Notes under the pieces: generated by a model | Seen by the model: only the letters and a program-made list of their open reading frames with translations | The model's database searches: none | Told to the model about the DNA's origin: nothing | Source: an uncultured Candidatus Berkelbacteria bacterium | GTDB lineage: Bacteria > Patescibacteriota > UBA1384 > CAJBMM01 | Direction of reading: 5' to 3' | DNA: 42,096 nucleotides | Assembly (NCBI GenBank): GCA_903954185.1 | Contig: CAJBMM010000034.1 | Span: 1-42,096, forward strand | Translations under genes and position numbers: made by a program | Shown here: piece after piece, positions 33,050 through 40,016 of the stretch | Numbering within the stretch: the first letter of the stretch is position 1 | Layout of the letters: each line of letters begins with the position of its first letter

Positions 33050-33108
33050 ATGGAGAGTCGGACAAGATTTTTGGATCATAACCAAAATTCTTATGCGACC
33101 TCTCCATT
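33050..33108 (-). repeat. Duplicated tRNA-Ser 5' end within a long hairpin
   Basis: Upstream of the tRNA (minus-strand order) the sequence GGAGAGGTCGCATA is repeated from the tRNA 5' end. It pairs with CGACTCTCCAT about 35 bases on; the inner part AAGAATTTTGG...CCAAAAATCTT extends the stem. It may be a fragment of tRNA left by duplication, excision or integration. Confidence 0.6.
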
Positions 33109-33173
33109 TGACCTTGATTATAGCATTAAATTAGGCAATATTTAAGGGTTAAGGCAATAAACAGTAAATATAA

Positions 33174-33202
33174 TTTACATAAGCACGTATTAATGGTATA
33201 AT
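33174..33202 (+). promoter_or_regulatory. Near-consensus sigma-70 promoter for the small-peptide transcript
   Basis: TTTACA (33174-33179), a 17-base spacer and a perfect TATAAT (33197-33202). It predicts transcription from about 33209 and a leader of about 110 nt before the ATG at 33319. Confidence 0.75.
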
Positions 33203-33208
33203 GTGGCC

Positions 33209-33318
33209 ATTTTATTCAGCTTAAAGTATCTTTGTGCAGGTATTTTAAGCTGAATGCAAGCAAGTAGCCACGGCTACCTTTTGTGTTCAAGTACCTAACG
33301 CACAAGAAGAGGTGCCTT
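33209..33318 (+). promoter_or_regulatory. Candidate pseudoknotted cis-regulatory leader RNA
   Basis: Hairpin 1 pairs ATTCAGCTTAAA (33214-33225) with its exact reverse complement (33244-33255) around an 18-nt loop. Nearly the whole loop (TTGTGC-AGGTA, 33232-33242) is complementary to TACCT (33292-33296) plus GCACAA (33300-33305), with a 3-nt AAC bulge: 11 base pairs that would make a pseudoknot. A competing hairpin CTTTTGTG/CACAAGAAG (33278-33285 with 33301-33309) uses the same 3' strand. A small stem-loop GTAGC-CACG-GCTAC lies between (33264-33277). The 3' strand ends only four bases before the ribosome site GAGG (33309-33312), so folding could control translation. It matches no riboswitch class I know. 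Confidence 0.55.
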
Positions 33319-33441
33319 ATGGCGGCGTATGTGAATGTCTTCACCGCTATTCAACAAGTAGAATTGCAAGGCGGGAAGAGCGACGCGCTCTTTGCACTGA
33401 AAAGTGCCCCAACTCCACCATCTGGCGGGCTAAATTTCTAA
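33319..33441 (+). CDS. Small peptide gene, 40 aa, behind a structured leader
   Basis: The ATG has AAGAGG six bases upstream. The peptide begins MAAYVNVFTAIQQVELQGGK, goes on SDALFALKSAPTPP, and ends SGGLNF. It has an amphipathic start, a GG/G-rich turn, two APT/PP prolines and no cysteine. G+C content is clearly higher than in flanking DNA. I recognise no family; it could be a leader peptide, a signalling or secreted peptide, or the tail of an otherwise non-coding RNA. The strong promoter and ribosome site argue that it is expressed. Confidence 0.5.
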   Translation: MAAYVNVFTAIQQVELQGGKSDALFALKSAPTPPSGGLNF

Positions 33442-33500
33442 ATAAATAATTCTACTGACTTCAATATGCTAAAACTACTACTGCATGCTTAACTCGGTCT

Positions 33501-33569
33501 TGACGGGATCTTTCGCCCCGCTTAGCGGGGTATTTGAGACGCTAAGCGTTTTGCAGAACTCAAGATGAC
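33501..33569. repeat. Inverted copy of the GTCATCTTGAG repeat with an internal insert
   Basis: CGGGATCTTTCGCC (33504-33517) and CTCAAGATGAC (33559-33569) are the two ends of the reverse complement of the repeat at 13050-13077. About 40 bases lie between them, including the hairpin CCCCGC-TTA-GCGGGG (33516-33530). The rest of the gap up to 33653 holds nothing recognised. Confidence 0.6.
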
Positions 33570-33653
33570 AGCCATGAAAGTAACGCGCCTATTTACCTAA
33601 TCAATAGCTCCGTTTAGCCTTTACCAGGTACCCCCTATAACCTACAAACTAAC

Positions 33654-34859
33654 TTACTCGTATCTTAGTGCTTTAAGCGGATTTAATGAGGCGGCACGGC
33701 GAGCTGGATAAAACCCAGTAATGCTTCCTACGATTGTCGAAAATATGATAATCGCCGCAATAAACCATAATGGACTATAAAATATATTTGCTTGCTGACC
33801 ACCGTATATTCGGGCCAAAATGTTCAAAATTATATTTGCGATGGTAGTTAAAGACATGCCCAATACCACACCAGATAAACCACCAGCAAATCCAATTATT
33901 GTAGCTTCGGTAATAAAAAGCTTCCAAACATCGCCCTTGTCGGCACCCAATGCTTTCATAATACCGATTTCTTTTGTGCGTTCTAATAATGCGATGGTCA
34001 TGGTGTTAAACATGCCGATAGAAGAAATGATTAATGCGATCAGACCAAGAGTTCCTAACACAATTTGTACTACGGCAAACACTTGATCTAACTGATTTAA
34101 AGTTTCCAACGGAGCGGACGAATCATATCCTAACGATGCAATATTGTCTTTAACACTTATCACTTTTTCTCTACCAGCAGATTGAACCTTTAAATTTGCA
34201 TACGGTAAGTTTTTCACCAAAACTGTTGTGTCAGCTAAAGGCACATAAATATATACAGCGTTTTGCCCATCTTCTGCAATGCCCACAATTTCAAATTGAG
34301 TTGAATCTACAACTGGGGTTGCATCTGCACTGTTCTGGTCTTGCTCTTTAAGCATATAAGTTAAATCAAATTTCTTGCCGATTGCTGTTGAATCGTTTGA
34401 AAAACTAAACTGAGCAAGAAAACCATTAGATACTACCGCTTTATGGGTTTCGCCCACATTAAAAACAGAACCTTGCGTGGTACGAATATCGGCCATTGCA
34501 AAATAATTTGGGTCTATTGCATGAACTACCACCGTACCAATGCTATCGGCCTTAACCTGCCCTTCTATGTCTAATTCTGGTGCTATTGCCACCACATCTG
34601 GTAATGCCTTAATTTTTTCTATGGCTAAAGAATCTATTTGCAGTAAAGATTTTTGCGACACCGGTTTCACATCTACGGTAGATATTGTAGCCGAATTGGC
34701 AATTTGTTGAACTGTTAGCAACTGAATACCATAGCCAAAAGAAACTAAAAAAAGTATAGCGGCAGTAGCCACAGAAACCGCCAGCACAGTTAAGAATGTG
34801 CGCAATCTATTGCTTCGAAAGTTACGCGTTGCCAGTCTAATTACATCAATAAAACGCAT
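33654..34859 (-). CDS. MacB/FtsX-type ABC transporter permease
   Basis: The 401-aa protein starts MRFIDVIRLATRNFRSNRLRT, with a helix at about 20-41. A periplasmic-core domain (about 45-265) and three C-terminal helices follow, the FtsX region ALLERTKEIGIMKALGADKGDVWKLFITEA and the end ARRAASLNPLKALRYE. All are marks of MacB-type permeases. The ATG overlaps the stop of the ATPase gene (TAATG), so the two are coupled. Unlike the pair at 7.4 kb, the ATPase comes first here. Confidence 0.93.
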   Translation of the reverse strand: MRFIDVIRLATRNFRSNRLRTFLTVLAVSVATAAILFLVSFGYGIQLLTVQQIANSATISTVDVKPVSQKSLLQIDSLAIEKIKALPDVVAIAPELDIEGQVKADSIGTVVVHAIDPNYFAMADIRTTQGSVFNVGETHKAVVSNGFLAQFSFSNDSTAIGKKFDLTYMLKEQDQNSADATPVVDSTQFEIVGIAEDGQNAVYIYVPLADTTVLVKNLPYANLKVQSAGREKVISVKDNIASLGYDSSAPLETLNQLDQVFAVVQIVLGTLGLIALIISSIGMFNTMTIALLERTKEIGIMKALGADKGDVWKLFITEATIIGFAGGLSGVVLGMSLTTIANIILNILARIYGGQQANIFYSPLWFIAAIIIFSTIVGSITGFYPARRAASLNPLKALRYE

Positions 34860-35659
34860 TACCCAGCCTTTATTTTTGATTCATCATCTTTTTTAGCAGA
34901 TACTGCGGCTTCTTTTAACAGTTGTTCTTCATTTTCACCTGGTAAATTTAAGTCGTCAGAAATAGAGCGGTTTACAACCGATCGTATAATTTTTCCATCT
35001 TTCATATACAAGACACGATTCGGATAAGAAACATACTCTGGATTATGTGTAACAAGCAGTATGGTTCGTTTAGATTTTTCATTTAACTCACGGATTAATT
35101 CCATCACATCACTTGCAGATTTTGAATCTAAGTTTCCTGTCGGCTCGTCAATTAATAGCACCCAAGGATTGTTAACTAAAGCTCTAGCAATTGCTACTCT
35201 TTGTTGTTGCCCACCAGATAGCTCTCCAGGGCTATAATCTTTATATTTTAGTAAACCTAGCATATCTAATAAGTGCTCAGCGCGTTTGACTCTTCTACCC
35301 AGCCTAATTCCCGAAAAAACTTGCGGTAATGCAACATTATCTAAAATTGAAAGTGATTTTATTAAATTAAACTGCTGGAATACCATACCAATCTTTGTAC
35401 GATGATGATGAGCCAATTGCTGCTCGTCGTATTTTGTAATATCGCTACCACGCAATTTCATCTGACCCGAACTAGCTGGCTCTAAACCGGCGATAATATT
35501 TAATACAGTTGATTTGCCACAACCCGATGGGCCAAAAAGTATCACGTATTCACCAGAATAAATTTCCATATCAACCCCATGCAGTATTTCGGTTGGATTT
35601 CTTCCTTGATGAAAAGTTTTAACAATACTCTTACATTCAATTACCTTAGACTTTGCCAC
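34859..35659 (-). CDS. MacB/LolD-type ABC transporter ATP-binding protein
   Basis: The 266-aa ATPase has Walker A GPSGCGKST (about 43-51), Q-loop MVFQQFNLIKSLSILDNV, signature LSGGQQQRVAIARAL, Walker B VLLIDEPTGNLD and an H-loop in LLVTHNPEYV. A C-terminal extension of about 35 residues (SVVNRSISDDLNLPGENEEQ, ending KKDDESKIKAG) is charged and may be a regulatory or docking tail. It starts 25 bases after the ppsA stop on the same strand. It partners with the permease just downstream. Substrate unknown; surface peptides or lipids are typical for the class. Confidence 0.94.
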   Translation of the reverse strand: MAKSKVIECKSIVKTFHQGRNPTEILHGVDMEIYSGEYVILFGPSGCGKSTVLNIIAGLEPASSGQMKLRGSDITKYDEQQLAHHHRTKIGMVFQQFNLIKSLSILDNVALPQVFSGIRLGRRVKRAEHLLDMLGLLKYKDYSPGELSGGQQQRVAIARALVNNPWVLLIDEPTGNLDSKSASDVMELIRELNEKSKRTILLVTHNPEYVSYPNRVLYMKDGKIIRSVVNRSISDDLNLPGENEEQLLKEAAVSAKKDDESKIKAG

Positions 35660-35684
35660 TTATACCCCTTCTATTAAGTTTATA

Positions 35685-38021
35685 CTATGGAATCACATCG
35701 GTAGGAGCTTCTAAATCTTCGTGCGAAATGCTTGAAAGTAATATTCGTTTTTCGACAGAAGCAATTAATTTTTTCGTCGAAAGCACTACATCTGGGCTGA
35801 CAGAAACAGAAGTAGCACCATTGCGAACCAATAACTCAGTAATTTCGGGAAACACAGAAGGTGCTTGACCACAACATGAAACAGTTACATTATATTTGCG
35901 ACAAATTTTACAAATATGCTCTAATGATGCCACGACAGCGTCATCTCTTTCGTCGAAGTCTTTAGCTAATGTTTGATTATCTCTATCTAATCCTAAAGTT
36001 AATTGAGTCAAATCATTGCTACCAATAGAAACGCCGTCTATACCAGCCTGGCAAAAACGCTCTAACAAAATAACAGCCGATGGTACCTCTACCATAATCC
36101 AAAGTTTAAAATCGTTACTTTGCCTTAAACCCGAGGCCTCCATTAATGCCTTTATTTCTAAAAACTCTTTCACAGTACGCACAAACGGAATCATAACATG
36201 CAAACTCTTTAAATCATAACCATCACGAACTTTCTTAATTGCATCCAACTCTAATTTAAATACATCTGGTTCTTTAATATATCTGCAAGCACCACGATAA
36301 CCAATCATAGGATTATTTTCTTGCGGCTCAAACTCTGCGCCGCCCTTTAAGTTGCGATATTCATTTGTTTTAAAATCAGTAAATCGGTAGATAACAGGCC
36401 TTGGTGCAAATGCCGAAGCGATAGTGTGAATTCCTTCAGCTAGTTTATCCGTGAATTCTTGCCCTCTGCCTGCTTTTAACATTGCCCGTGGATGTTCACC
36501 AATGCCAGCAATAATAAATTCGGCTCGCATCAACCCAACCCCATCGGCTGGTAACTTAGCTACTTTTTCGGCTAATTCTGGTTCACCTAAATTAACGTAA
36601 ACTTTGGTGCCTGTAACAGGAACTTGCTCTGTTAGAACCGATGTACCCGAAAGTTGCGGTGCAGAAGCATCGGCGGGTGCGTTTCCGCCCAAATTTACCT
36701 TTCCTTTATATACCACCCCATTTTGACCATCAACAGTAATAATTTGACCATTTTTTAAGGCTGATGTTGCCGTACCCGATCCTACAACACAAGGAATACC
36801 CAATTCGCGCGAAACAATGGCGGCGTGGCAAGTTCTACCACCCGTATCGGTCACAATAGCTGCAGCGCGACGCATGGCGGGAACAAAATCTGGTGTAGTC
36901 ATTTCGGTTACTAGCACATCTCCTTCAACCACTTTATCTATTTCTGAAGGTTTATGAATTATTTTTACAGGGCCAGATGCAGAACCAACAGAAGCTGGTG
37001 CCCCTTTTAGTATAATCAACTCCGCAGAAACCGCTGATGTTTGCTGAGCAGGTGTAGACGCAGCGCTAACTACATCTTTCATGGTAGTAACAGGACGAGA
37101 TTGCACCATGTAAACATGGCTACCCTCTATAGCCCACTCAGTATCTTGTGGCGTGCCGTAGTGAGTTTCGATTTTTTTCGCTATTGTAGCTAAAGCCAAT
37201 ATTTCGTCGTCAGTTAGTTTTTGTACACTTTGTTCATTTTTTGGCACATTTAAATGCTTATCTCCGTGCGGAGCTTTAACTATCTTCCAAGTTTGAGTAT
37301 GCAACTCTTTATTAGCAATAGACATAGTTTCTTTATCTACTACATACCTATCAGGTGTAACCGAACCAGAAACTATCGCTTCGCCTAAACCCCACCCTGC
37401 TTCGATAACAATTTTGGTGGTATCTGAAGAAACAGGATCTACCGTAAACATAATGCCAGATTTATCACTTTCTACCATACGTTGCACTGGCACAGCCAAG
37501 CCAACTTGAAAGTGATCGTATTTATTAATAATGCGATAATATATAGCGCGAGCCTCAAAAAGTGATGCGTAGGCACGTTGCACAGCATGAACAACTTCGT
37601 CTGCACCAAAAACGTTTAAAAAAGTGGCTTGTTGGCCCGCAAATGATGCATCTGGTAAATCTTCGGCTGTTGCGCTAGAACGTACCGCCACGGCAATATC
37701 ATCACCCATCGTTTCGTAGGCATCGGCAATTTCTTGTTCCAGATTTTTGGGTAATGGAGTAGCCATTATTAATCGCTTAATATCGCGGCTAACCGATTGC
37801 AATTTTTTTGAATTTTCTGGATCACAATTTTTAAGTAGTACCATCAATTTTTTTTCTAAGCCACTTTTTTTAACGTAGTTAAAATAAGCATCGGCTGTTA
37901 CTACGAAACCAGGAGGAACGGGCAGCCCAGCTTTTGTCATTTCACCTAAATTGGCACCTTTACCGCCAACTAACGGAATATCTTTCTTACCAACTTCAGA
38001 AAACCAAACTATTTGTTTCAT
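35685..38021 (-). CDS. ppsA: Phosphoenolpyruvate synthase
   Basis: The 778-aa enzyme converts pyruvate, ATP and water to PEP, AMP and phosphate. It has an ATP-grasp-like N-terminal domain (VGGKGANLGEMTKAGLPVP, AVRSSATAEDLPDASFAGQQ, DTEWAIEG...VQSRP), a phosphohistidine domain with His399 in GGRTCHAAIVSRELGIPC, and the TIM-barrel PEP-utiliser domain (IGSNDLTQLTLGLDRD, VSCCGQAPS with the catalytic Cys). Its length is close to the E. coli protein. GGAGGGTGAA precedes the ATG, and TATAAT lies upstream. It suggests gluconeogenic carbon flow, or a PEP-pyruvate cycle. Confidence 0.97.
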   Translation of the reverse strand: MKQIVWFSEVGKKDIPLVGGKGANLGEMTKAGLPVPPGFVVTADAYFNYVKKSGLEKKLMVLLKNCDPENSKKLQSVSRDIKRLIMATPLPKNLEQEIADAYETMGDDIAVAVRSSATAEDLPDASFAGQQATFLNVFGADEVVHAVQRAYASLFEARAIYYRIINKYDHFQVGLAVPVQRMVESDKSGIMFTVDPVSSDTTKIVIEAGWGLGEAIVSGSVTPDRYVVDKETMSIANKELHTQTWKIVKAPHGDKHLNVPKNEQSVQKLTDDEILALATIAKKIETHYGTPQDTEWAIEGSHVYMVQSRPVTTMKDVVSAASTPAQQTSAVSAELIILKGAPASVGSASGPVKIIHKPSEIDKVVEGDVLVTEMTTPDFVPAMRRAAAIVTDTGGRTCHAAIVSRELGIPCVVGSGTATSALKNGQIITVDGQNGVVYKGKVNLGGNAPADASAPQLSGTSVLTEQVPVTGTKVYVNLGEPELAEKVAKLPADGVGLMRAEFIIAGIGEHPRAMLKAGRGQEFTDKLAEGIHTIASAFAPRPVIYRFTDFKTNEYRNLKGGAEFEPQENNPMIGYRGACRYIKEPDVFKLELDAIKKVRDGYDLKSLHVMIPFVRTVKEFLEIKALMEASGLRQSNDFKLWIMVEVPSAVILLERFCQAGIDGVSIGSNDLTQLTLGLDRDNQTLAKDFDERDDAVVASLEHICKICRKYNVTVSCCGQAPSVFPEITELLVRNGATSVSVSPDVVLSTKKLIASVEKRILLSSISHEDLEAPTDVIP

Positions 38022-38253
38022 TTCACCCTCCCCAAATTATATCTATCCGCAAAATTGATGCACACACTTCTGCCGCATCTTTGTATTTTGTCCTAATACT
38101 ACTGTATCAACCTGCGGGGTGATAGTCTAGTGGGATAATATTTGTTTGTTATTCTGGCTACACCACAAAGCGGAAAGTCTAGAATCTAAGCTGGGCTATA
38201 GAGAATGAAAGAACGCAACCAATAGATGCAAAATCGAAAAATAAAGTTTAACT
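38022..38253. other. Upstream region of ppsA, promoter only
   Basis: On the minus strand a TATAAT box lies about 20 bases before the ppsA ATG, with TGTGCA 17 bases further up as a weak -35. The rest is AT-rich with no ORF; a D-arm-like phrase near 38123-38140 is not part of a full tRNA. Confidence 0.4.
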
Positions 38254-38342
38254 GTCATTCCTGCGCAGAAACTTCTGACGTTTTGTGGGCAGGAATCTAT
38301 ATAATCTTTCTTAGATCTTCGATTAGGCTAGCCTAGGATGAC
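38254..38342. repeat. GTCATTCCTGCGCAG repeat, interrupted copy
   Basis: GTCATTCCTGCGCAG (38254-38268) and GCAGGAATCTA (38289-38299) are contiguous in the copy at 39296, but separated here by an extra 20 bases (38269-38288). The end CTAGGATGACA (38333-38342) mirrors the start. Confidence 0.65.
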
Positions 38343-38348
38343 AAAGAG

Positions 38349-38377
38349 TGGCGATAAATGCTGTTTTATGGTATAGT
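38349..38377 (+). promoter_or_regulatory. Extended -10 promoter of the 156-aa gene
   Basis: TGGTATAGT (38369-38377) is an extended -10 element; a poor -35 (TGGCGA) is 17 bases upstream. It gives a leader of about 45 bases. Confidence 0.5.
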
Positions 38378-38429
38378 CTGGGCGAACGGTTCAGACCTTG
38401 AATCGTATCTCGCATGAAGGAGGGCGGCA

Positions 38430-38900
38430 ATGCCCGGACAAGGCAAGGGTGAAGTTCTTTCACTCCATGTGGAGCTCGGTGACCTGCTCCATCAGCTTGA
38501 AGACATACTCGGTAGGGTTGTAACCGATGTCTCCAAGCAAGAGCTGGTCGTCGTCGTGACACCCGTGAATCCAGCAGAGCCAATTCTGTTCACAGGGAGT
38601 GACACTGGGAACATGGGTACGTCCCCAAGCCGCCTCGTCTCCTGGCTAGTCCACGCATTGCTCCAGAGAGGCGCTACCAACGACAAGATCGAAGAGGCTT
38701 TTCTCGCCGCCATGCGCACGCAACCGACTGATATGGCGGCGCGTCTAGTCGCGCCCAAGCCAAAGAGTGGCTACCTTCCAGGCGGCTGCGGTTTAGCAAA
38801 TAACAACCGCAGATTTGAGACGAGTTTCGACCCGCTCGGCAGCGACGACGCGGAGACCAACGGTGCCTGCTCGGTTGGGGCAACGACCAGTGTCGAATAA
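38430..38900 (+). CDS. Unknown 156-aa protein, G+C-rich island gene
   Basis: The ATG has a strong AAGGAGGG site and lies in the loop of a small hairpin (GGGC-GGCAAT-GCCC, 38422-38435). The protein has a helical N-terminal half (LSLHVELGDLLHQLEDILGRVVTD), a beta stretch (QELVVVVTPVNPAEP), a second helix pair (RLVSWLVHALLQRGATND) and a loose C-terminal tail rich in G, N and D. No family is recognised. The stretch is much G+C-richer than neighbours and all codons look like those of a foreign or heavily selected gene. A second open frame (38815-39063) overlaps its end. Confidence 0.55.
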   Translation: MPGQGKGEVLSLHVELGDLLHQLEDILGRVVTDVSKQELVVVVTPVNPAEPILFTGSDTGNMGTSPSRLVSWLVHALLQRGATNDKIEEAFLAAMRTQPTDMAARLVAPKPKSGYLPGGCGLANNNRRFETSFDPLGSDDAETNGACSVGATTSVE

Positions 38901-39082
38901 CAACAGCACTGACGGCCAGGCCTCTCCGGGGATTTCAGAAGGGGCGCATGGCACGGTTCCCCTTCGCAGCCAGCTCGAACGTCTGCGTCAGCTACACCGG
39001 GGCGGTCCCAACATCCAGTCCGCAACCTCTCCGCACCTCCTTATACCGAGAGGAATGCGGTAATGCAACAGCTTGAACACTC

Positions 39083-39125
39083 GAGGCCCCCGCCAATTCA
39101 CCGGCGCGGGGCCTCAAAACTTTTT
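39083..39125 (+). terminator. Strong G+C-rich terminator of the 38.4-39.1 kb unit
   Basis: GAGGCCCC...GCC (39083-39094) pairs with GGC...GGGGCCTC (39103-39115), with one bulge, then AAAACTTTTT. It ends the plus-strand unit and lies about 20 bases after the end of the second overlapping frame. Confidence 0.75.
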
Positions 39126-39127
39126 AA

Positions 39128-39160
39128 GGGTTGCACCCTCGTCTGACGAGGGTGCAACCC
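39128..39160. repeat. Palindromic hairpin repeat, copy 2
   Basis: GGGTTGCACCCTCGTC (39128-39143) is followed by one base and its exact reverse complement (39145-39160). It is a cleaner version of the element at 14361-14395. Confidence 0.85.
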
Positions 39161-39184
39161 CACACAACACATAAAAATTTGCAT

Positions 39185-39287
39185 TAGTCATTGCGAGAAA
39201 CGTACGCAGTAGTCGACGAAGCAATCTAGCAGTGCTGATAATAAGATTGCCGCGCCTTTCGCAATACTTAATGGCTCGCAATGACTA
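39185..39287. repeat. GTCATTGCGAG-type palindromic element
   Basis: TAGTCATTGCGAG (39185-39197) and its exact reverse complement (39275-39287) border a 103-base element that includes GAAGCAATCTAG. The pattern resembles MITE/REP-like repeats known in many bacteria. Confidence 0.75.
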
Positions 39288-39294
39288 TATCAAA

Positions 39295-39364
39295 TGTCAT
39301 TCCTGCGCAGGCAGGAATCTACATAATAATATTGACATGGATTCCTGCCTTCGCAGGAATGACA
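39295..39364. repeat. TGTCATTCCTGCG-type palindromic element
   Basis: Arms of 25 bases (39295-39319 and 39340-39364), differing at one position, flank a 20-base centre. The same left half occurs at 38254 with an insertion. Confidence 0.8.
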
Positions 39365-39386
39365 AAATGAGAAAATATCGACAAGA

Positions 39387-39857
39387 TTAAAATAGCTCTT
39401 TTAGTACTTTATAAATTGCACCTTGATTAAACCCTCGCGAAACCAAAAAACTATATATCTTCTCTTTTTGCTTTGCTGCGTCATATCTACTTAACAATGT
39501 TAATTTTTTTTGTGCGGCCACAAGTGCGTTCTCGTACTCATCATCGGCAGATAATTCCGCGAGCGAATCGCCAATAATCTCAGCAGGTATCCCCCGCTGC
39601 AATAGTTTTAATTTTAAATAACGGCCGCCAAGCGGTGCACTTCTAGAGCGAAAAGCAATATAGTCACTAGCATATTTTAAATCATCAATTAATTTTAAGC
39701 TTTTTAGGCGTTCTAAAACGCCGGCAATTACCTCTGCCTCATATCCACGAGAAAGCAGCTTATCTACCATCTTTTTTTCGGTCTGGGCGCCTCTATTTAA
39801 TATCTTTAGTGCACAACCAAAACATTCTTCGGGTGAGTTGGGATTATTCGCCTTCAT
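39387..39857 (-). CDS. recX: RecX-family regulatory protein
   Basis: The 156-aa protein is all helical with repeated three-helix modules: ECFGCALKILNRGAQTEKKM, LLSRGYEAEVIAGVLERLKSLKLIDD, ASDYIAFRSRSAPLGGRYLKLKLLQRGIP and FLVSRGFNQGAIYKVLKELF. These are the RecX repeats, which bind RecA filaments and limit or modulate RecA. It lies downstream of recA on the same strand, separated by a 160-base gap holding a REP-like repeat. GAAGGGGTTTCGAGA precedes the ATG. Confidence 0.93.
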   Translation of the reverse strand: MKANNPNSPEECFGCALKILNRGAQTEKKMVDKLLSRGYEAEVIAGVLERLKSLKLIDDLKYASDYIAFRSRSAPLGGRYLKLKLLQRGIPAEIIGDSLAELSADDEYENALVAAQKKLTLLSRYDAAKQKEKIYSFLVSRGFNQGAIYKVLKELF

Positions 39858-39897
39858 TCTCGAAACCCCTTCTAATATTTACCTAATACAATCGACT

Positions 39898-39973
39898 GTC
39901 ATCCTGGCTTGTCCAGGATCTTGCTAGTATTTCTGATTCCGCCCCCTCCGCCAAGCGGTATCACCAGAATGAC
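39898..39973. repeat. GTCATCCTGG repeat between recA and recX
   Basis: GTCATCCTGG (from 39898) and CCAGAATGAC (to 39973) form near-symmetric ends; inside is ATCCTGG-CTTGT-CCAGGAT (39901-39919). Confidence 0.6.
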
Positions 39974-40016
39974 TTGAGAAAAATGTATTTCTCCCGCGCC
40001 AAAATGACTGTGCATT

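Noticed and set aside
32952-33134. ORF on the plus strand across the tRNA-Ser
   Set aside because: It is the complement of the tRNA and its duplicated fragment; no ribosome site or protein-like content.
33209-33318. Known small RNA classes (4.5S RNA, tmRNA, 6S, c-di-GMP, preQ1, fluoride riboswitch) for the leader
   Set aside because: None of their diagnostic conserved sequences as I remember them is present, and the layout (hairpin loop pairing just before a ribosome site) does not match.
38123-38140. tRNA-like D-arm phrase (ATAGTCTAGTGGGATAAT)
   Set aside because: No acceptor stem, T-arm or anticodon stem can be built around it; probably chance or an old fragment.
38492-39025. Minus-strand open frames across the G+C-rich island
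   Set aside because: High G+C makes long chance frames; these lack ribosome sites and run against a clear plus-strand promoter and terminator.
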